A stretch of DNA of 64,000 bases from Planctomycetota bacterium (lineage in GTDB: Bacteria; Planctomycetota; UBA1135; GCA-002686595): positions 1 to 64,000 of the forward strand of contig JABABA010000019.1 in assembly GCA_014238415.1 (NCBI GenBank), read 5' to 3'. Below, piece after piece: positions 6,928-15,917 of the stretch (positions within the stretch are counted from its first letter, which is position 1; each line of letters begins with the position of its first letter). The notes below the pieces were generated by a model. It did not search any database. It was not told the DNA's origin and saw only the letters and a list, made by a program, of their open reading frames with translations. Position numbers and translations under genes: made by a program.

Positions 6928-9827
6928 GAACTGGGCTCCAGATCACAAGTATTGGGTTCTTCGTTCTGCGTGTACGATTCCATGGGCGGACAGGAACAAA
7001 CCAGGTTGCGGTCCCCATAGCCATTGTCCACGCGACTAACCGTAGGCCAGTATTTGTGATCCTGAGTCCAAGCCGCAGGATAGGCTGCGAGAGTGCGCGA
7101 ATAAGGATGCGGCCAATCGTCTACCATAAGGGCAGCGGCGGTGTGGGGGGCATTGCAGAGGGGGTTGTCCTCGGCAGGCCAAAGGCCCTTTTGAACCTGA
7201 CGAATCTCCTGGCGAATTCCAATCAGGGCATCACACAGACGATCGAGTTCGGCCCGGGATTCGCTCTCGGTGGGCTCGATCATCAAGGTGCCTGTCACCG
7301 GGAACGACATGGTTGGAGCATGGAAGCCATAGTCCATCAGACGCTTGGCAACATCCTCTCCCGTAATCCCCGTTTCCTTTTCAATCGGGCGCAGGTCGAT
7401 AATGAACTCGTGGGCCACACGACCATGGGCACCGGTGAACAACACAGGGTAATGCTCCTTGAGACGCACAGCCATGTAGTTGGCCGAGAGGATCGCAACC
7501 TCAGTACATTGGCGCATCCCCTTGGGACCGAGCATGGCAATGTACATCCAAGTGATGGGCAGCACCGCAGCACTGCCGAAAGGTGCGGCGGAGATCGTTC
7601 CGCAGGTTTCCTTGCCCCCCACCTCAACGAGTGGGTGATCTGGCAGGAACGGCACCAGGTGCTCGGCCACACAGATGGGTCCCATTCCCGGACCGCCGCC
7701 CCCATGAGGGATGGCGAAGGTCTTGTGCAGATTCAAATGACACACATCCGGGCCAAATTCCCCGGGACGACAAAGGCCGACCTGGGCATTCATGTTTGCA
7801 CCGTCCATGTAGACCTGACCACCGTTCTGATGGACGACTTCGCAGATCTCAACGATGCTCTCCTCAAAGACTCCATGGGTGGAGGGGTAGGTCACCATCA
7901 AGGCAGCCAGAGAATCCGCATGCTGCTCGGCTTTGGCCCTCAAGTCCCCCACATCGATGTTGCCCGCATCGTCGCAAGCCACGGCTACCACGCGCATGCC
8001 CGCCATTACTGCGGAAGCAGGATTGGTACCGTGAGCCGAAGTGGGGATCAAACAGACATCGCGCTCACCTTGCCCACGCGATAGATGGTATGCGCGCATC
8101 ACCAACAAGCCCGCGAACTCTCCCTGGGACCCCGCATTGGGTTGCAGGCTGGTAGCGGCAAATCCAGTGATCTCGGTCAACCAGGCCTCAAGCTCTCGCA
8201 GCATGTGACCATACCCCTTGGCCTGATCCAAAGGCGCGAAGGGATGCAGATTGGCGATCTTGGGCCAGCTGACAGGCAGCATCTCTGCAGTGGCATTGAG
8301 CTTCATGGTGCAGGAACCGAGCGGGATCATGGAGGTGGTCAAGGACAAGTCCTTTGAAGCCAAACGATGAATCCAACGCAGCATCTCGTGCTCAGAGTGA
8401 TGACTGCGGAATACCTCGTGAGTCAGATACTCATCCGTGCGCTGCAATTCAGGCGGATATTCCTGAGGCTCTTTTTGCAGGTGGGCGTCCAGGTCCGCTC
8501 CGCTCCCCAGGAAGGCGTGCAGGATTCCGCGCACATCTGGCACGGTTGTGGTTTCATCCAAAGCCACCCCCACTGTGCTGGAGTCTATTTCACGCAGATT
8601 GAAACCCCCATCATGCGCGGCCCGATGAACCTCTTCCGCCCGCTCCGAACCAAGCTCTACGCGCAGGGTGTCAAAGACCTCATCCGAACCAGTCTTGAAC
8701 CCAGCAGCATCCAAAGCAGCGCGCAAGGAAAGGGTCAGTCCCCTGACCCGTCTGGCGATGCGCTGAAGGCCATCGGGCCCGTGCCAGACACCGTACATGG
8801 CGGCCATGATTGCCAGGAGAACCTGAGCAGTGCACACATTGCTGGTGGCCTTGTCTCGGCGAATGTGCTGCTCGCGAGTTTGCAGAGCCATGCGCAATGC
8901 CCGACCACCGCGAGCATCCTTCGAGACCCCAATGATTCGCCCTGGAATCAGGCGCTTGTGCTTGCCGCTGGTAGCAAAAAACGCCGCATGGGGTCCTCCG
9001 TAGCCCATAGGCACTCCGAAGCGTTGCGAGGAACCAATTGCCACGTCGGCCCCTGCAGATCCGGGAGATTGCAGCAGGGTCAAGGCCAGAAGATCAGTAG
9101 CCACGACCACCAGGGCACCCGCGTCGTGGGCGCGCTCTACCAACGGCTCGAGCCCTTTCGCCGAACCATAGGTGTCCGGATATTGTGTCAGTACGCCGCA
9201 AGCATTGCTCAAGTCCGCGTTGCCAAGGTCCAGCACCTCGAGTTGCAACCCAATGGCTGAGGCCCTGGTCTGCATCACAGAAATCGTCTGGGGATGACAA
9301 CGGTCGCTGACCACAAACCGGCTGTGCCTGCGACGGCCGCTGGCCCAACACAAGGCCATTGCCTCTGCCGCAGCGGTGCCCTCGTCCAAGAGCGAAGCAT
9401 TGGCCAACTCCAAACCGCAAAGATCAGCGACCATGGTCTGGAAGACCAACAGGGCTTCCAGACGACCTTGACTGATCTCAGCCTGGTAGGGAGTGTATTG
9501 GGTATACCAAGATGGATTCTCCAGCACGTTGCGCTGGATCACCGGCGGGGTAATGGTGTCCGAATAACCCATGCCGATGCACTGGCGGTGCAATTGGTTC
9601 TCTTCGATCTTCTTCGCGAGGTCCTTGAGGGCCGCCTGTTGGCCCCGGGCAGGGGGCAAGTCCAAAGCATCCTGCATACGAATGCCAGCCGGCAGGGTCT
9701 CGTCAATCAGTTGATCAAGGTTGCTTGCGCCGACCTGTTCAAGCATGGACGCAATGTCATCAGGGCCAAGCCCAATGTGGCGAGGAGCGAAGGAATCGCT
9801 GGGATCGAGGTGGCTTGGGGTGTTCAC
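6921..9827 (-). CDS. gcvP: Glycine dehydrogenase (decarboxylating), P protein of the glycine cleavage system
   Basis: A PLP enzyme that decarboxylates glycine and passes the aminomethyl group to lipoylated H protein. The 968 residues match the usual single-chain length (about 950), with an inactive-like N-terminal half ([33 protein letters not shown]) and a catalytic C-terminal half. The PLP lysine is in [20 protein letters not shown] (about residue 702). The start is GTG. GcvT, GcvH and the lipoamide dehydrogenase are not in the window. Instead, two small overlapping genes follow, which is unusual. No convincing glycine riboswitch was seen in the upstream 315 bases. Confidence 0.97.
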   Translation of the reverse strand: MNTPSHLDPSDSFAPRHIGLGPDDIASMLEQVGASNLDQLIDETLPAGIRMQDALDLPPARGQQAALKDLAKKIEENQLHRQCIGMGYSDTITPPVIQRNVLENPSWYTQYTPYQAEISQGRLEALLVFQTMVADLCGLELANASLLDEGTAAAEAMALCWASGRRRHSRFVVSDRCHPQTISVMQTRASAIGLQLEVLDLGNADLSNACGVLTQYPDTYGSAKGLEPLVERAHDAGALVVVATDLLALTLLQSPGSAGADVAIGSSQRFGVPMGYGGPHAAFFATSGKHKRLIPGRIIGVSKDARGGRALRMALQTREQHIRRDKATSNVCTAQVLLAIMAAMYGVWHGPDGLQRIARRVRGLTLSLRAALDAAGFKTGSDEVFDTLRVELGSERAEEVHRAAHDGGFNLREIDSSTVGVALDETTTVPDVRGILHAFLGSGADLDAHLQKEPQEYPPELQRTDEYLTHEVFRSHHSEHEMLRWIHRLASKDLSLTTSMIPLGSCTMKLNATAEMLPVSWPKIANLHPFAPLDQAKGYGHMLRELEAWLTEITGFAATSLQPNAGSQGEFAGLLVMRAYHLSRGQGERDVCLIPTSAHGTNPASAVMAGMRVVAVACDDAGNIDVGDLRAKAEQHADSLAALMVTYPSTHGVFEESIVEICEVVHQNGGQVYMDGANMNAQVGLCRPGEFGPDVCHLNLHKTFAIPHGGGGPGMGPICVAEHLVPFLPDHPLVEVGGKETCGTISAAPFGSAAVLPITWMYIAMLGPKGMRQCTEVAILSANYMAVRLKEHYPVLFTGAHGRVAHEFIIDLRPIEKETGITGEDVAKRLMDYGFHAPTMSFPVTGTLMIEPTESESRAELDRLCDALIGIRQEIRQVQKGLWPAEDNPLCNAPHTAAALMVDDWPHPYSRTLAAYPAAWTQDHKYWPTVSRVDNGYGDRNLVCSCPPMESYTQNEEPNTCDLEPSSC

Positions 9828-10142
9828 GGGAGCTGACAGCAGAGGCCTCGGAATGTGCCTGAGGGAGCATTCTCGGTGTGGCTGAATCGGGGCGGCATTG
9901 TAGGGACTGGAGTGCTGATTTGTGCCCCTCCAGCGCGGGCAGAAGATGGTCCAGGAATTGTCGTTCGGAGCCCAATTTGAGCCACAAAAGCCGAATTGAG
10001 GTCTTTTTTGCTCATTATTGCCTCAGAACGAGCCACTTTTGACATCTCCTGTAATGCGACTTCGTAGAGGGAAATGGAACCCTCTAAAATACAGGTAGTG
10101 ACAAACCCGCCAGGGGAAGCAACGACCCCAGCAGGACCTCTC
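9828..10142. other. Divergent intergenic region between gcvP and the TetR gene
   Basis: A 315-base gap without a credible gene. It must hold both promoters. TTGACA at 10039-10044 is a possible -35 toward the TetR gene, but no good -10 follows at 17 bases. A 7-bp dyad at 10065-10086 is listed separately. GAGCCAC occurs twice (near 9975 and 10030). A T-rich run sits near 10003-10009. Confidence 0.5.
10065..10086. promoter_or_regulatory. Candidate TetR-family operator
   Basis: TAGAGGG (10065-10071) and CCCTCTA (10080-10086) form a perfect 7-bp inverted repeat with an 8-base centre, 57 bases before the preferred TetR start. The size and position suit autoregulation by a TetR dimer. An alternative ATG at 10074 lies inside the dyad, which argues for the downstream start. 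Confidence 0.4.
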
Positions 10143-10709
10143 ATGATCACTCTCTCCAGCAGAAATCTAGCCCTCGAAGAAGCCATGCAGGCGTTCTGGG
10201 AAATGGGGTATGAAGGCGCTTCTGTGCAGGTCCTGGTCGATCGCACGGGTCTGCATCGAGCAAACCTCTACGCGGCCTTCAAATCAAAGGGGGCCCTCTT
10301 TCTAGAAGCCCTCAATCGCTACTGCAAGCAGCGCATAGATCACGTTGGCAGGAACCTGAGCACCAAGGAGCCGATTGCGGCCCTGCGGGAAATGGCTACC
10401 TCCCTCGTGGAGCCCCCCGCGAACAACCAACCCTCCATCTGTCTCGTCTTGCGCACAACTCTTGGCCAGGGATTTGAAGTCCAAGGAGCTCGCGAGCGGA
10501 TACAGAAACACAACGAGCAGATGCTGGCGCTCGTCGAGGATGCCATTGTACGAGCACAGATACGCGGCGAACTGGAGAAGCGTGACCCCAACCTGATGGC
10601 TCAACTCTTCCTGCTGGGATTGCAAGGCCTCTGTGGATCGCGAGTCTGTGACGCCACGCCCGAGCGTAGGACCGCTGTGGTCAACGTCTTGCTCGCAAGC
10701 ATTGGCTGA
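10143..10709 (+). CDS. TetR/AcrR-family transcriptional regulator
   Basis: A 188-residue one-component regulator. The N-terminal helix-turn-helix reads AMQAFWEMGYEGASVQVLVD followed by RTGLHRANLYAAFKSKGALF (about residues 13-52), the TetR pattern with the L-Y-x-x-F-x-S/N-K signature. The C-terminal ligand domain (about 60-188) is divergent, and the ligand cannot be read from sequence. The start at 10143 (MITLSSRN) is preferred because a palindrome lies at the alternative start. It is divergent from gcvP. Its targets may be itself, gcvP, or genes outside the window. Confidence 0.85.
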   Translation: MITLSSRNLALEEAMQAFWEMGYEGASVQVLVDRTGLHRANLYAAFKSKGALFLEALNRYCKQRIDHVGRNLSTKEPIAALREMATSLVEPPANNQPSICLVLRTTLGQGFEVQGARERIQKHNEQMLALVEDAIVRAQIRGELEKRDPNLMAQLFLLGLQGLCGSRVCDATPERRTAVVNVLLASIG

Positions 10710-10769
10710 TGCAGCAGGACCTTTGCTCTTCTGAGCACGCCGCGCATCTCCCAAACCAACTCCATCGAG

Positions 10770-10862
10770 GAGCACCTGCCGACTGAAGGGAACAGGAACC
10801 TGGAGTATCGCCAGTTTGGGCTCGACGCGAACGGAATGAGGTTCCTGTATCTACAGGTGCTC
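10770..10862. repeat. Long two-step inverted repeat between convergent genes (terminator or REP/MITE-like)
   Basis: GAGCACCTG (10770-10778) pairs perfectly with CAGGTGCTC (10854-10862), and inside it ACAGGAACCT (10792-10801) pairs perfectly with AGGTTCCTGT (10839-10848). That gives 19 paired bases per side, with internal loops of 13 and 5 bases and a 37-base apical loop. It fills most of the gap between the TetR gene and the convergent lipoprotein gene and touches the latter's stop codon. No T-tract follows on either strand. Confidence 0.55.
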
Positions 10863-11470
10863 TATCGACGGCCCTGAGCCACATCGGACCCAAGACCCTC
10901 AAGCCAGAGAGCGAGGTCCTTGCCTTCTATTCGGTGCTTCCCATCCAGCCCGCGCATGGCGTGGCACCAGGCACTGGGAACCGGGTCATGATCACGCCAC
11001 TCAAGGCCCGGGGGAAATACCATCACAAGATGCCGGCCCACGCCCAGGGGCAGACAACCTTGGGTCATCCAGCTGGCAGCCATGCGCTGTTCATCAAGGA
11101 ATGCGTGCACTCGATCCTTTGGCAACCCGCGCAGATGAGTGCACACCAGCGCCGCATCGTCTTGGGGATAAACCCGTTGGAACACCAGGATCACAGCCCG
11201 ATCGGGACTCGCGGGAATCCAAGATTCACGAATGGTCTCCAGCAGAACGCAACAGGTGCTACAACTGGGGGAGGCCAGGATCATCAGTCGCTGCTGGTCC
11301 ATGTGCTGGTTGAAAGCCTCCCGCAGGGGACTCAAGTCTCGCTTCATGGACTCCAGTGGGGGTCCGCTGGGGCGCAAAGACTCATCCAGGTCCAAGAAGG
11401 CACCTGAGGAGACCGAACAACCTGCTAGCAAGCCCAGCAAGAGCCCGGCGAAAAGCACCTTGGATGGCAT
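10862..11470 (-). CDS. Lipoprotein with a thioredoxin-like Cys motif
   Basis: A 202-residue predicted lipoprotein. MPSKVLFAGLLLGLLAGCS is a signal peptide with lipobox L-A-G-C (Cys18). The mature part includes LMILASPSCSTCCVLLETI (about residues 63-81), a beta-strand followed by C-x2-C-C that resembles a thioredoxin-fold active site, and later Cys residues in VCTHLRG, QGCLPLG and SAWCHAM. A disulfide or metal-handling role in the envelope is plausible but unproven. The start was chosen by the signal peptide; an in-frame extension upstream looks non-coding. Confidence 0.6.
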   Translation of the reverse strand: MPSKVLFAGLLLGLLAGCSVSSGAFLDLDESLRPSGPPLESMKRDLSPLREAFNQHMDQQRLMILASPSCSTCCVLLETIRESWIPASPDRAVILVFQRVYPQDDAALVCTHLRGLPKDRVHAFLDEQRMAASWMTQGCLPLGVGRHLVMVFPPGLEWRDHDPVPSAWCHAMRGLDGKHRIEGKDLALWLEGLGSDVAQGRR

Positions 11471-11625
11471 CTCAAGGTGTTTTCTGGGCTGATACCTGGG
11501 AACTCTCATGAACTGTTGCTGGGGACCTGGCAGACTGCCCCCCAGGTCCATGAATCGACCTCCAGGGCGGCCCAACCCAAGTCCCACCCCAGAAACGCTT
11601 CCAGGGGTAGCGCCACGGTCCCCCA

Positions 11626-12459
11626 ATGGGGATCATCTGGCCCGTGTCCGACCCCAACCAAGTTCCCCATCAGCCCCAGAGCGCGGGTTCCGATGGCTCC
11701 GCCCCCCTCACCCTGCGCGCCATCGAGATCGTCGAGGACTGCACTCAGGGCAGCCTGGCAGACGAGGGTTACCTGCGCATCGAGAGGTTGCAGGTACGCA
11801 ACCTCTATTCGGACGACAGCCACTCGGACACCTATCCCTGCGATGTGCTGCGGCGGCCAGGAAGTGATGCAGTAGCTGCGGTGCTATTCGAACGCACCCA
11901 GGACAACAGCATTCGTGTGCTGCTAAGAGAAGCGATCAGAGTGCCGATCTATTTGCGGCGCACGCGGAATCTGGTGCACCCCGATGACCACGATCACGAC
12001 GGGATCATCGAGCTGGTGGCTGGCATGGTGGAAGCCAGCGACCCCTCGGGACAAGAGGGTCTCGCCCTGCGCGCCCAAGCGGAGACCCTGGAGGAAGCGG
12101 GACTTGATGCGCCGCTTGATGTGTTTCAAAGCCTGGGGCAGGGGTCCTTCGCCAGCCCGGGCACGGGAGATGAAAAAGTGCTCTTCCAGGCGGCGGAAGT
12201 GGACTTGGACCAGGCGAATCTCGACGCCGCCAGTGGAGATGGGTCCGTGATGGAGGAATGGGGTCGCTTGGTGTTCATGGAGTTGGGCGAAGCGATCCGC
12301 GCCTGCCGGGATGGGCGCATCCCGGACCTCAAGACCGAGGTGGGGCTGCTACGACTCGCTGACCATCTGGGCTACGTACCTCAGATAGGACTTTACGCGT
12401 CGGATCTGCCCGAGGACCTGCAAGCACGCTATCAGAGCCTGGGTGAGGCGCGGGGCTGA
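11626..12459 (+). CDS. Nudix-like protein with an atypical Nudix box
   Basis: A 277-residue protein, first of a coupled four-gene cluster. The region from GMVE (about residue 133) to AETLEEAGL (152-160) fits a Nudix box, with the E-E pair retained but the canonical Arg of REUxEExGU replaced by Ala. The preceding REAIRVPIYLRR recalls ADP-sugar pyrophosphatases (NudF type). If active it would cleave a nucleoside diphosphate linked to X, such as a sugar nucleotide, which fits the nucleotidyltransferase three genes downstream. The first 30 residues are low-complexity, so a later start is possible. Its stop overlaps the next start in TGATG. Confidence 0.65.
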   Translation: MGIIWPVSDPNQVPHQPQSAGSDGSAPLTLRAIEIVEDCTQGSLADEGYLRIERLQVRNLYSDDSHSDTYPCDVLRRPGSDAVAAVLFERTQDNSIRVLLREAIRVPIYLRRTRNLVHPDDHDHDGIIELVAGMVEASDPSGQEGLALRAQAETLEEAGLDAPLDVFQSLGQGSFASPGTGDEKVLFQAAEVDLDQANLDAASGDGSVMEEWGRLVFMELGEAIRACRDGRIPDLKTEVGLLRLADHLGYVPQIGLYASDLPEDLQARYQSLGEARG

Positions 12460-13403
12460 TGAGTCGGGCCCCGCGTATGGCGATCATCGGTGCCCGTCGG
12501 GCGCGTCAGGGTCTGGGGCCCTTTGTGGCCCGAGATCTGACAAGAGCTGGCTGCGAGGTAGCAGCCTTTTGCACCTCCAACCACGAAACTGCCGAGGAAG
12601 CGGGAGAGCAACTGCTGGCTCACGGGGTGAATGCACGCGGGTTCAACTCGGCGCAGGAACTGTTGGCCGAAACGCTGGACCTGGACGGAGTTGCGATCCT
12701 GAGCCCGACTGCCTGCCACAAGGAACACCTGACCCTTGCGCTTGAGGCGGGGCTGCATGTGCTCTGCGAGAAGCCTTTGTTGGATCCGGACAGCCCGGCA
12801 TCGGATCTGGCCCTGGGATTCCACGAACGTGGGCTCTTGCTTGTGGAAAACTGCCAATGGCCAGCCGCACTCACGGCTCTGGCCAAGGAGGATGAACGCT
12901 TCGCGCACGGACCACAAGAGTCCTTCTCAATGGGCCTCGCGCCGGAGGGCAGAGCGCTGGTGTTGCTGCAGGAATCCCTCTCCCATCCAATCAGCATCCT
13001 GCAGGAATGCCTGGGCCCGGATTTGGATTTCACAGACATCTCCTGGGACTGGAATCTGGACCAGAGTGCCGTGAACTTGTCCTGCAACGCTCACTCAAGC
13101 GAGCGCGTGATTTCGGTGCGCATCGAACTTGCCTGCACAGATATCCGCCCGCGCCCCGCCTGGATTGAATTTGACCATCTACGCGCCGAGCGAGAAGTGC
13201 ACGGGGAAGACTACAGCATTGGTTTTCGGGTCGAAGAGCGTTTGATTCCAATTTTGGATCCCCTCAGCGCTCATCTAACCCACTTCGCGGGACTCCTGCA
13301 CGCTACAGTGGAAGGCTGCCCCCCGCCTCATCCAGAGCCCCTGATCCAAAGAGCAGCGCTCTTTTGCGCTCTGTTCCAGGACGCCCAGCGAACCATTTCA
13401 TGA
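12459..13403 (+). CDS. Gfo/Idh/MocA-family oxidoreductase
   Basis: A 314-residue NAD(P)-dependent oxidoreductase-like protein. The N-terminal Rossmann fold begins MAIIGARRARQGLGPFVARD, in which the usual GxGxxG is reduced to G-A-R-R-A-R-Q-G, an atypical dinucleotide loop. VAILSPTACHKEHLTLALEA and LHVLCEKPLL (about residues 93-106) give the family's conserved E-K-P. The C-terminal alpha/beta domain is weakly conserved. Family members oxidise or reduce sugars, sugar nucleotides and inositols. It begins one base inside the Nudix-like gene's stop and ends in an ATGA overlap with the radical SAM gene. Confidence 0.8.
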   Translation: MSRAPRMAIIGARRARQGLGPFVARDLTRAGCEVAAFCTSNHETAEEAGEQLLAHGVNARGFNSAQELLAETLDLDGVAILSPTACHKEHLTLALEAGLHVLCEKPLLDPDSPASDLALGFHERGLLLVENCQWPAALTALAKEDERFAHGPQESFSMGLAPEGRALVLLQESLSHPISILQECLGPDLDFTDISWDWNLDQSAVNLSCNAHSSERVISVRIELACTDIRPRPAWIEFDHLRAEREVHGEDYSIGFRVEERLIPILDPLSAHLTHFAGLLHATVEGCPPPHPEPLIQRAALFCALFQDAQRTIS

Positions 13404-14644
13404 CCCACGCCATTCACGACTTTGCGGCCAAGCTGCGCGGGAACCGGGCTCAGCCAATGCTTGTCTCCTATGTGCAGTGGCGTAGGGCGCTCAAGGCCAA
13501 TGCTGAGAGCAACCAGGTAACCAACCAAGAGGCCAACGGATCTGCACCTCCGATTCCCGGGCAAGCTCCGATCTCCATCAACTTGGACCTGACCACCGCT
13601 TGCAACTACCGCTGCACCCACTGCATCGACTGGGATGTGCTGAACGGCCGCGAGAAGTTCGTGGATCAGGACCTCCTTGATTCCTTACGCGCCATGCGCG
13701 AGCACGGTCTGGCTTCGGTGATCTTGATCGGTGGCGGTGAGCCGACCCTGCACCCGCTCTTTGAAGATGTGGTGCGCTTTATCAAGCGCGACCTGGGTCT
13801 GGCGTTGGCGATTGTCTCCAACGGAAGCCGCCCAGATCGCTTGACCCAGGCAGCGGCTGAGATGACAGAAGGCGATTGGATTCGCCTCAGCCTGGATGCG
13901 GGCTCCAACGAGTTGTTCCGGGCCATGCACCGACCAAACGATCCCAAGCTCAACCTGGACACGATCTGTGCGGCGATTCCCGACATGCGGGCCGCCGGTC
14001 CTCTGGTCACCCTGGGCTACAGCTTTGTGGTCACCTGGGAAGGAGCTTCGCGAGATGACGAGTCGATCTTGGAAAATGTGGACGAGATAGTCTCAGCCGC
14101 GGAACGCGCCAAGCAAGCGGGGTTCGACTACATTGGCTACAAGCCCGTACTAGGCCGCGCGGAGGACGGCGCCGAGGTGATGGATCCCTCCACCATGGTC
14201 GCCCAGGTGAAAGCGGTGGCCAAACGCATCCGCGATGAGGTCAACCACGCCCGCGAGCTGGAGGACGAGAGCTTCACGGTGTACGAGAGCATCAACCTGG
14301 CCCTATTGGAAGAAGGTAATTGGACCGAAGCAACGCGTCAGCCAAGAACCTGTCACATGCAGGCCCTGCGACAGGTGCTCTCGCCCTTGGGTTTGTACAA
14401 CTGCCCCGCACACCGCGGCGTGGACAAAGCCCGCATCGGTCCCGCCAACGCCTGGGCTACGCCCGAAAACCGGGCCCAAACCCGGGCAGCCACTGAAGGG
14501 TTGCTCAAGACCTTTGATGCCTCGGTGGAGTGCGCGTCGGTCACTTGCCTCTACCATTCGGTGAACTGGTGGATTGAAGATCTCATTGCGAACCCGGATC
14601 TGCCCATCCCCATGGACCTTGAAGCGGGGGATCCGTTCCTATGA
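13400..14644 (+). CDS. Radical SAM protein with SPASM-like C-terminal cysteines
   Basis: A 414-residue radical S-adenosylmethionine enzyme. C68-N-Y-R-C72-T-H-C75 binds the [4Fe-4S] cluster, and GGGEPT (111-116) contacts SAM. The C-terminal third has further cysteines in RTCHMQALRQ, LYNCPAHRG and VECASVTCLYH, reminiscent of SPASM/twitch auxiliary cluster sites. The start ATG overlaps the previous stop (ATGA); a longer reading from 13364 lies wholly inside the upstream gene and is rejected. Its substrate is unknown. The neighbours point to modification of a sugar or an activated small molecule rather than a peptide, as no precursor peptide was found. Confidence 0.85.
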   Translation: MTHAIHDFAAKLRGNRAQPMLVSYVQWRRALKANAESNQVTNQEANGSAPPIPGQAPISINLDLTTACNYRCTHCIDWDVLNGREKFVDQDLLDSLRAMREHGLASVILIGGGEPTLHPLFEDVVRFIKRDLGLALAIVSNGSRPDRLTQAAAEMTEGDWIRLSLDAGSNELFRAMHRPNDPKLNLDTICAAIPDMRAAGPLVTLGYSFVVTWEGASRDDESILENVDEIVSAAERAKQAGFDYIGYKPVLGRAEDGAEVMDPSTMVAQVKAVAKRIRDEVNHARELEDESFTVYESINLALLEEGNWTEATRQPRTCHMQALRQVLSPLGLYNCPAHRGVDKARIGPANAWATPENRAQTRAATEGLLKTFDASVECASVTCLYHSVNWWIEDLIANPDLPIPMDLEAGDPFL

Positions 14645-15126
14645 GCGCACTGATCCGATTGGACCCCAACGCCGCCCATGAACACCTGACCCAACTCCCC
14701 GGGCCCCCCACCATCGGGCTCGCTGTGGGCTGCTTCGACCTCTTGCATGTGGGCCATATACGCATGTTGGTCGCAGCCCGAGAATTCGTGGACTGCATCG
14801 TTGTGGCCCTCAACACAGACGCCAGCGTACAAGGTCTAAAGGGACCGAATCGCCCTCTGGTCATGCTCAACGACAGAGCCGAGCTCCTCAGCGCACTGCA
14901 CTGCGTTGATCTGATCACCAGCTTTGATGAACCCACTGCCGAATCCCTGATTGACCTGCTGCAGCCCGCTGCCCTGATCAAGGGAACCGACCGCACCCTG
15001 GAAACAGTCCCCGAAGCATCCCAAATGAAATCGATCGGAGGTCAGGTCCTCTTTCTCGGAGATCCAAAGACCCGCTCTTCGACAGAACTCGCCTCACGGG
15101 CAGAGACTGGGAAGGCAACCTCCTAG
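14641..15126 (+). CDS. HldE/RfaE2-type nucleotidyltransferase
   Basis: A 161-residue cytidylyltransferase-fold protein. GCFDLLHVGHIRML (residues 30-43) contains the HxGH nucleotide-binding motif, NTDASVQGLKGPNRP matches the D-glycero-beta-D-manno-heptose-1-phosphate adenylyltransferase pattern, and KTRSSTELAS is a variant of the late RSTT motif. The usual KGGDY is changed to KGTDR, so the sugar specificity may differ. It would transfer AMP (or CMP) from NTP to a sugar phosphate. It starts in an ATGA overlap with the radical SAM gene. Its stop is shared with the convergent tonB gene in a CTAG. Confidence 0.82.
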   Translation: MSALIRLDPNAAHEHLTQLPGPPTIGLAVGCFDLLHVGHIRMLVAAREFVDCIVVALNTDASVQGLKGPNRPLVMLNDRAELLSALHCVDLITSFDEPTAESLIDLLQPAALIKGTDRTLETVPEASQMKSIGGQVLFLGDPKTRSSTELASRAETGKATS

Positions 15127-15917
15127 GGCACGTAACGGATCGTCTTGTGCACCACAGCCTCCACCGGCTCGCCATTCTTCTGTGCCGGACGGTAGCGCCA
15201 GGACCAGACAGAGCGGGCTGCGTTTTCGATCAGCGTGCGGTTACCAGTGGAAGAGATAATCTCCACGCCTCGGACCCTGCCGTCATCACCAACGGTGATC
15301 GCCAGACGAACTTCAGCTGAAATCTTGGAACGAGCGGCCCATGCCGGGTAAGGAGGCTCTTCACATTGACCGGGAATTTGTTCAGGTGCATCAAGAGCGG
15401 CCTGCTGTCCCTGAGAAGTCTCGGGGGTGGGCTCTGCGGGCGTAGGTTCGCTGGGGGCCGGAGTCCGCTCTGGAGTCAAACGCAGATGGGGATCGACAGC
15501 AGCGAAGGTGTCCGAATCTGCAGCGGGAATGAGGTCCCTGGGACTTGGCGCGGAGGGGATTTCCGGGGGAAAGGAAGGCTCGATTTCGGGGAAGACGAGG
15601 TCATCAAGTTCTGCGCCCGGATCGAGAGAGTCGCTTGAAGATTCCGGGAGGGGCGGAAGGGGTTGCTCGGGTTCTGGTGCAAGGTCAATGGGCTCGGGCT
15701 CAGTGAATGGAACAATTGAGGCTGCGGACTGGCGCTGGGGCACGCCTCTTGCCGGACCGGGCACAAATGGGATCCAGCCCACGAGGGCCCCCAGCACCAG
15801 AAGATGCAGCCCAGCGGAGGACAACAGGAAGCGCCGCCCCGGAGCCTCGGAAGGGCTTGGGTTGTACCCCTGGTAGGGGTTCTGGGGGGACTTGCTCACG
15901 CGGGGCATGGACTGCAT
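15123..15917 (-). CDS. tonB: Energy transducer TonB
   Basis: A 264-residue inner-membrane-anchored TonB. A cytoplasmic tail is followed by one membrane segment (FLLSSAGLHLLVLGALVGWI, about residues 30-49), a long periplasmic linker rich in Pro and Glu (EPEPIDLAPEPEQPLPPLPE), and a C-terminal TonB domain (about 185-264) with PPYPAWAARSKISAEVRLAI and WRYRPAQKNGEPVEA. It transmits proton-motive force from ExbB/ExbD (not in the window) to outer-membrane receptors. It is divergent from a TonB-dependent receptor gene 156 bases away, its probable partner. A second ATG 9 bases downstream is an equally good start. Confidence 0.92.
   Translation of the reverse strand: MQSMPRVSKSPQNPYQGYNPSPSEAPGRRFLLSSAGLHLLVLGALVGWIPFVPGPARGVPQRQSAASIVPFTEPEPIDLAPEPEQPLPPLPESSSDSLDPGAELDDLVFPEIEPSFPPEIPSAPSPRDLIPAADSDTFAAVDPHLRLTPERTPAPSEPTPAEPTPETSQGQQAALDAPEQIPGQCEEPPYPAWAARSKISAEVRLAITVGDDGRVRGVEIISSTGNRTLIENAARSVWSWRYRPAQKNGEPVEAVVHKTIRYVP

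Noticed and set aside
9828..9960. Possible glycine riboswitch upstream of gcvP (a CTCCCTCAGGCA word on the minus strand)
   Set aside because: The remaining conserved aptamer elements and the tandem layout are missing; one CTC-CAGG-like word is not enough.
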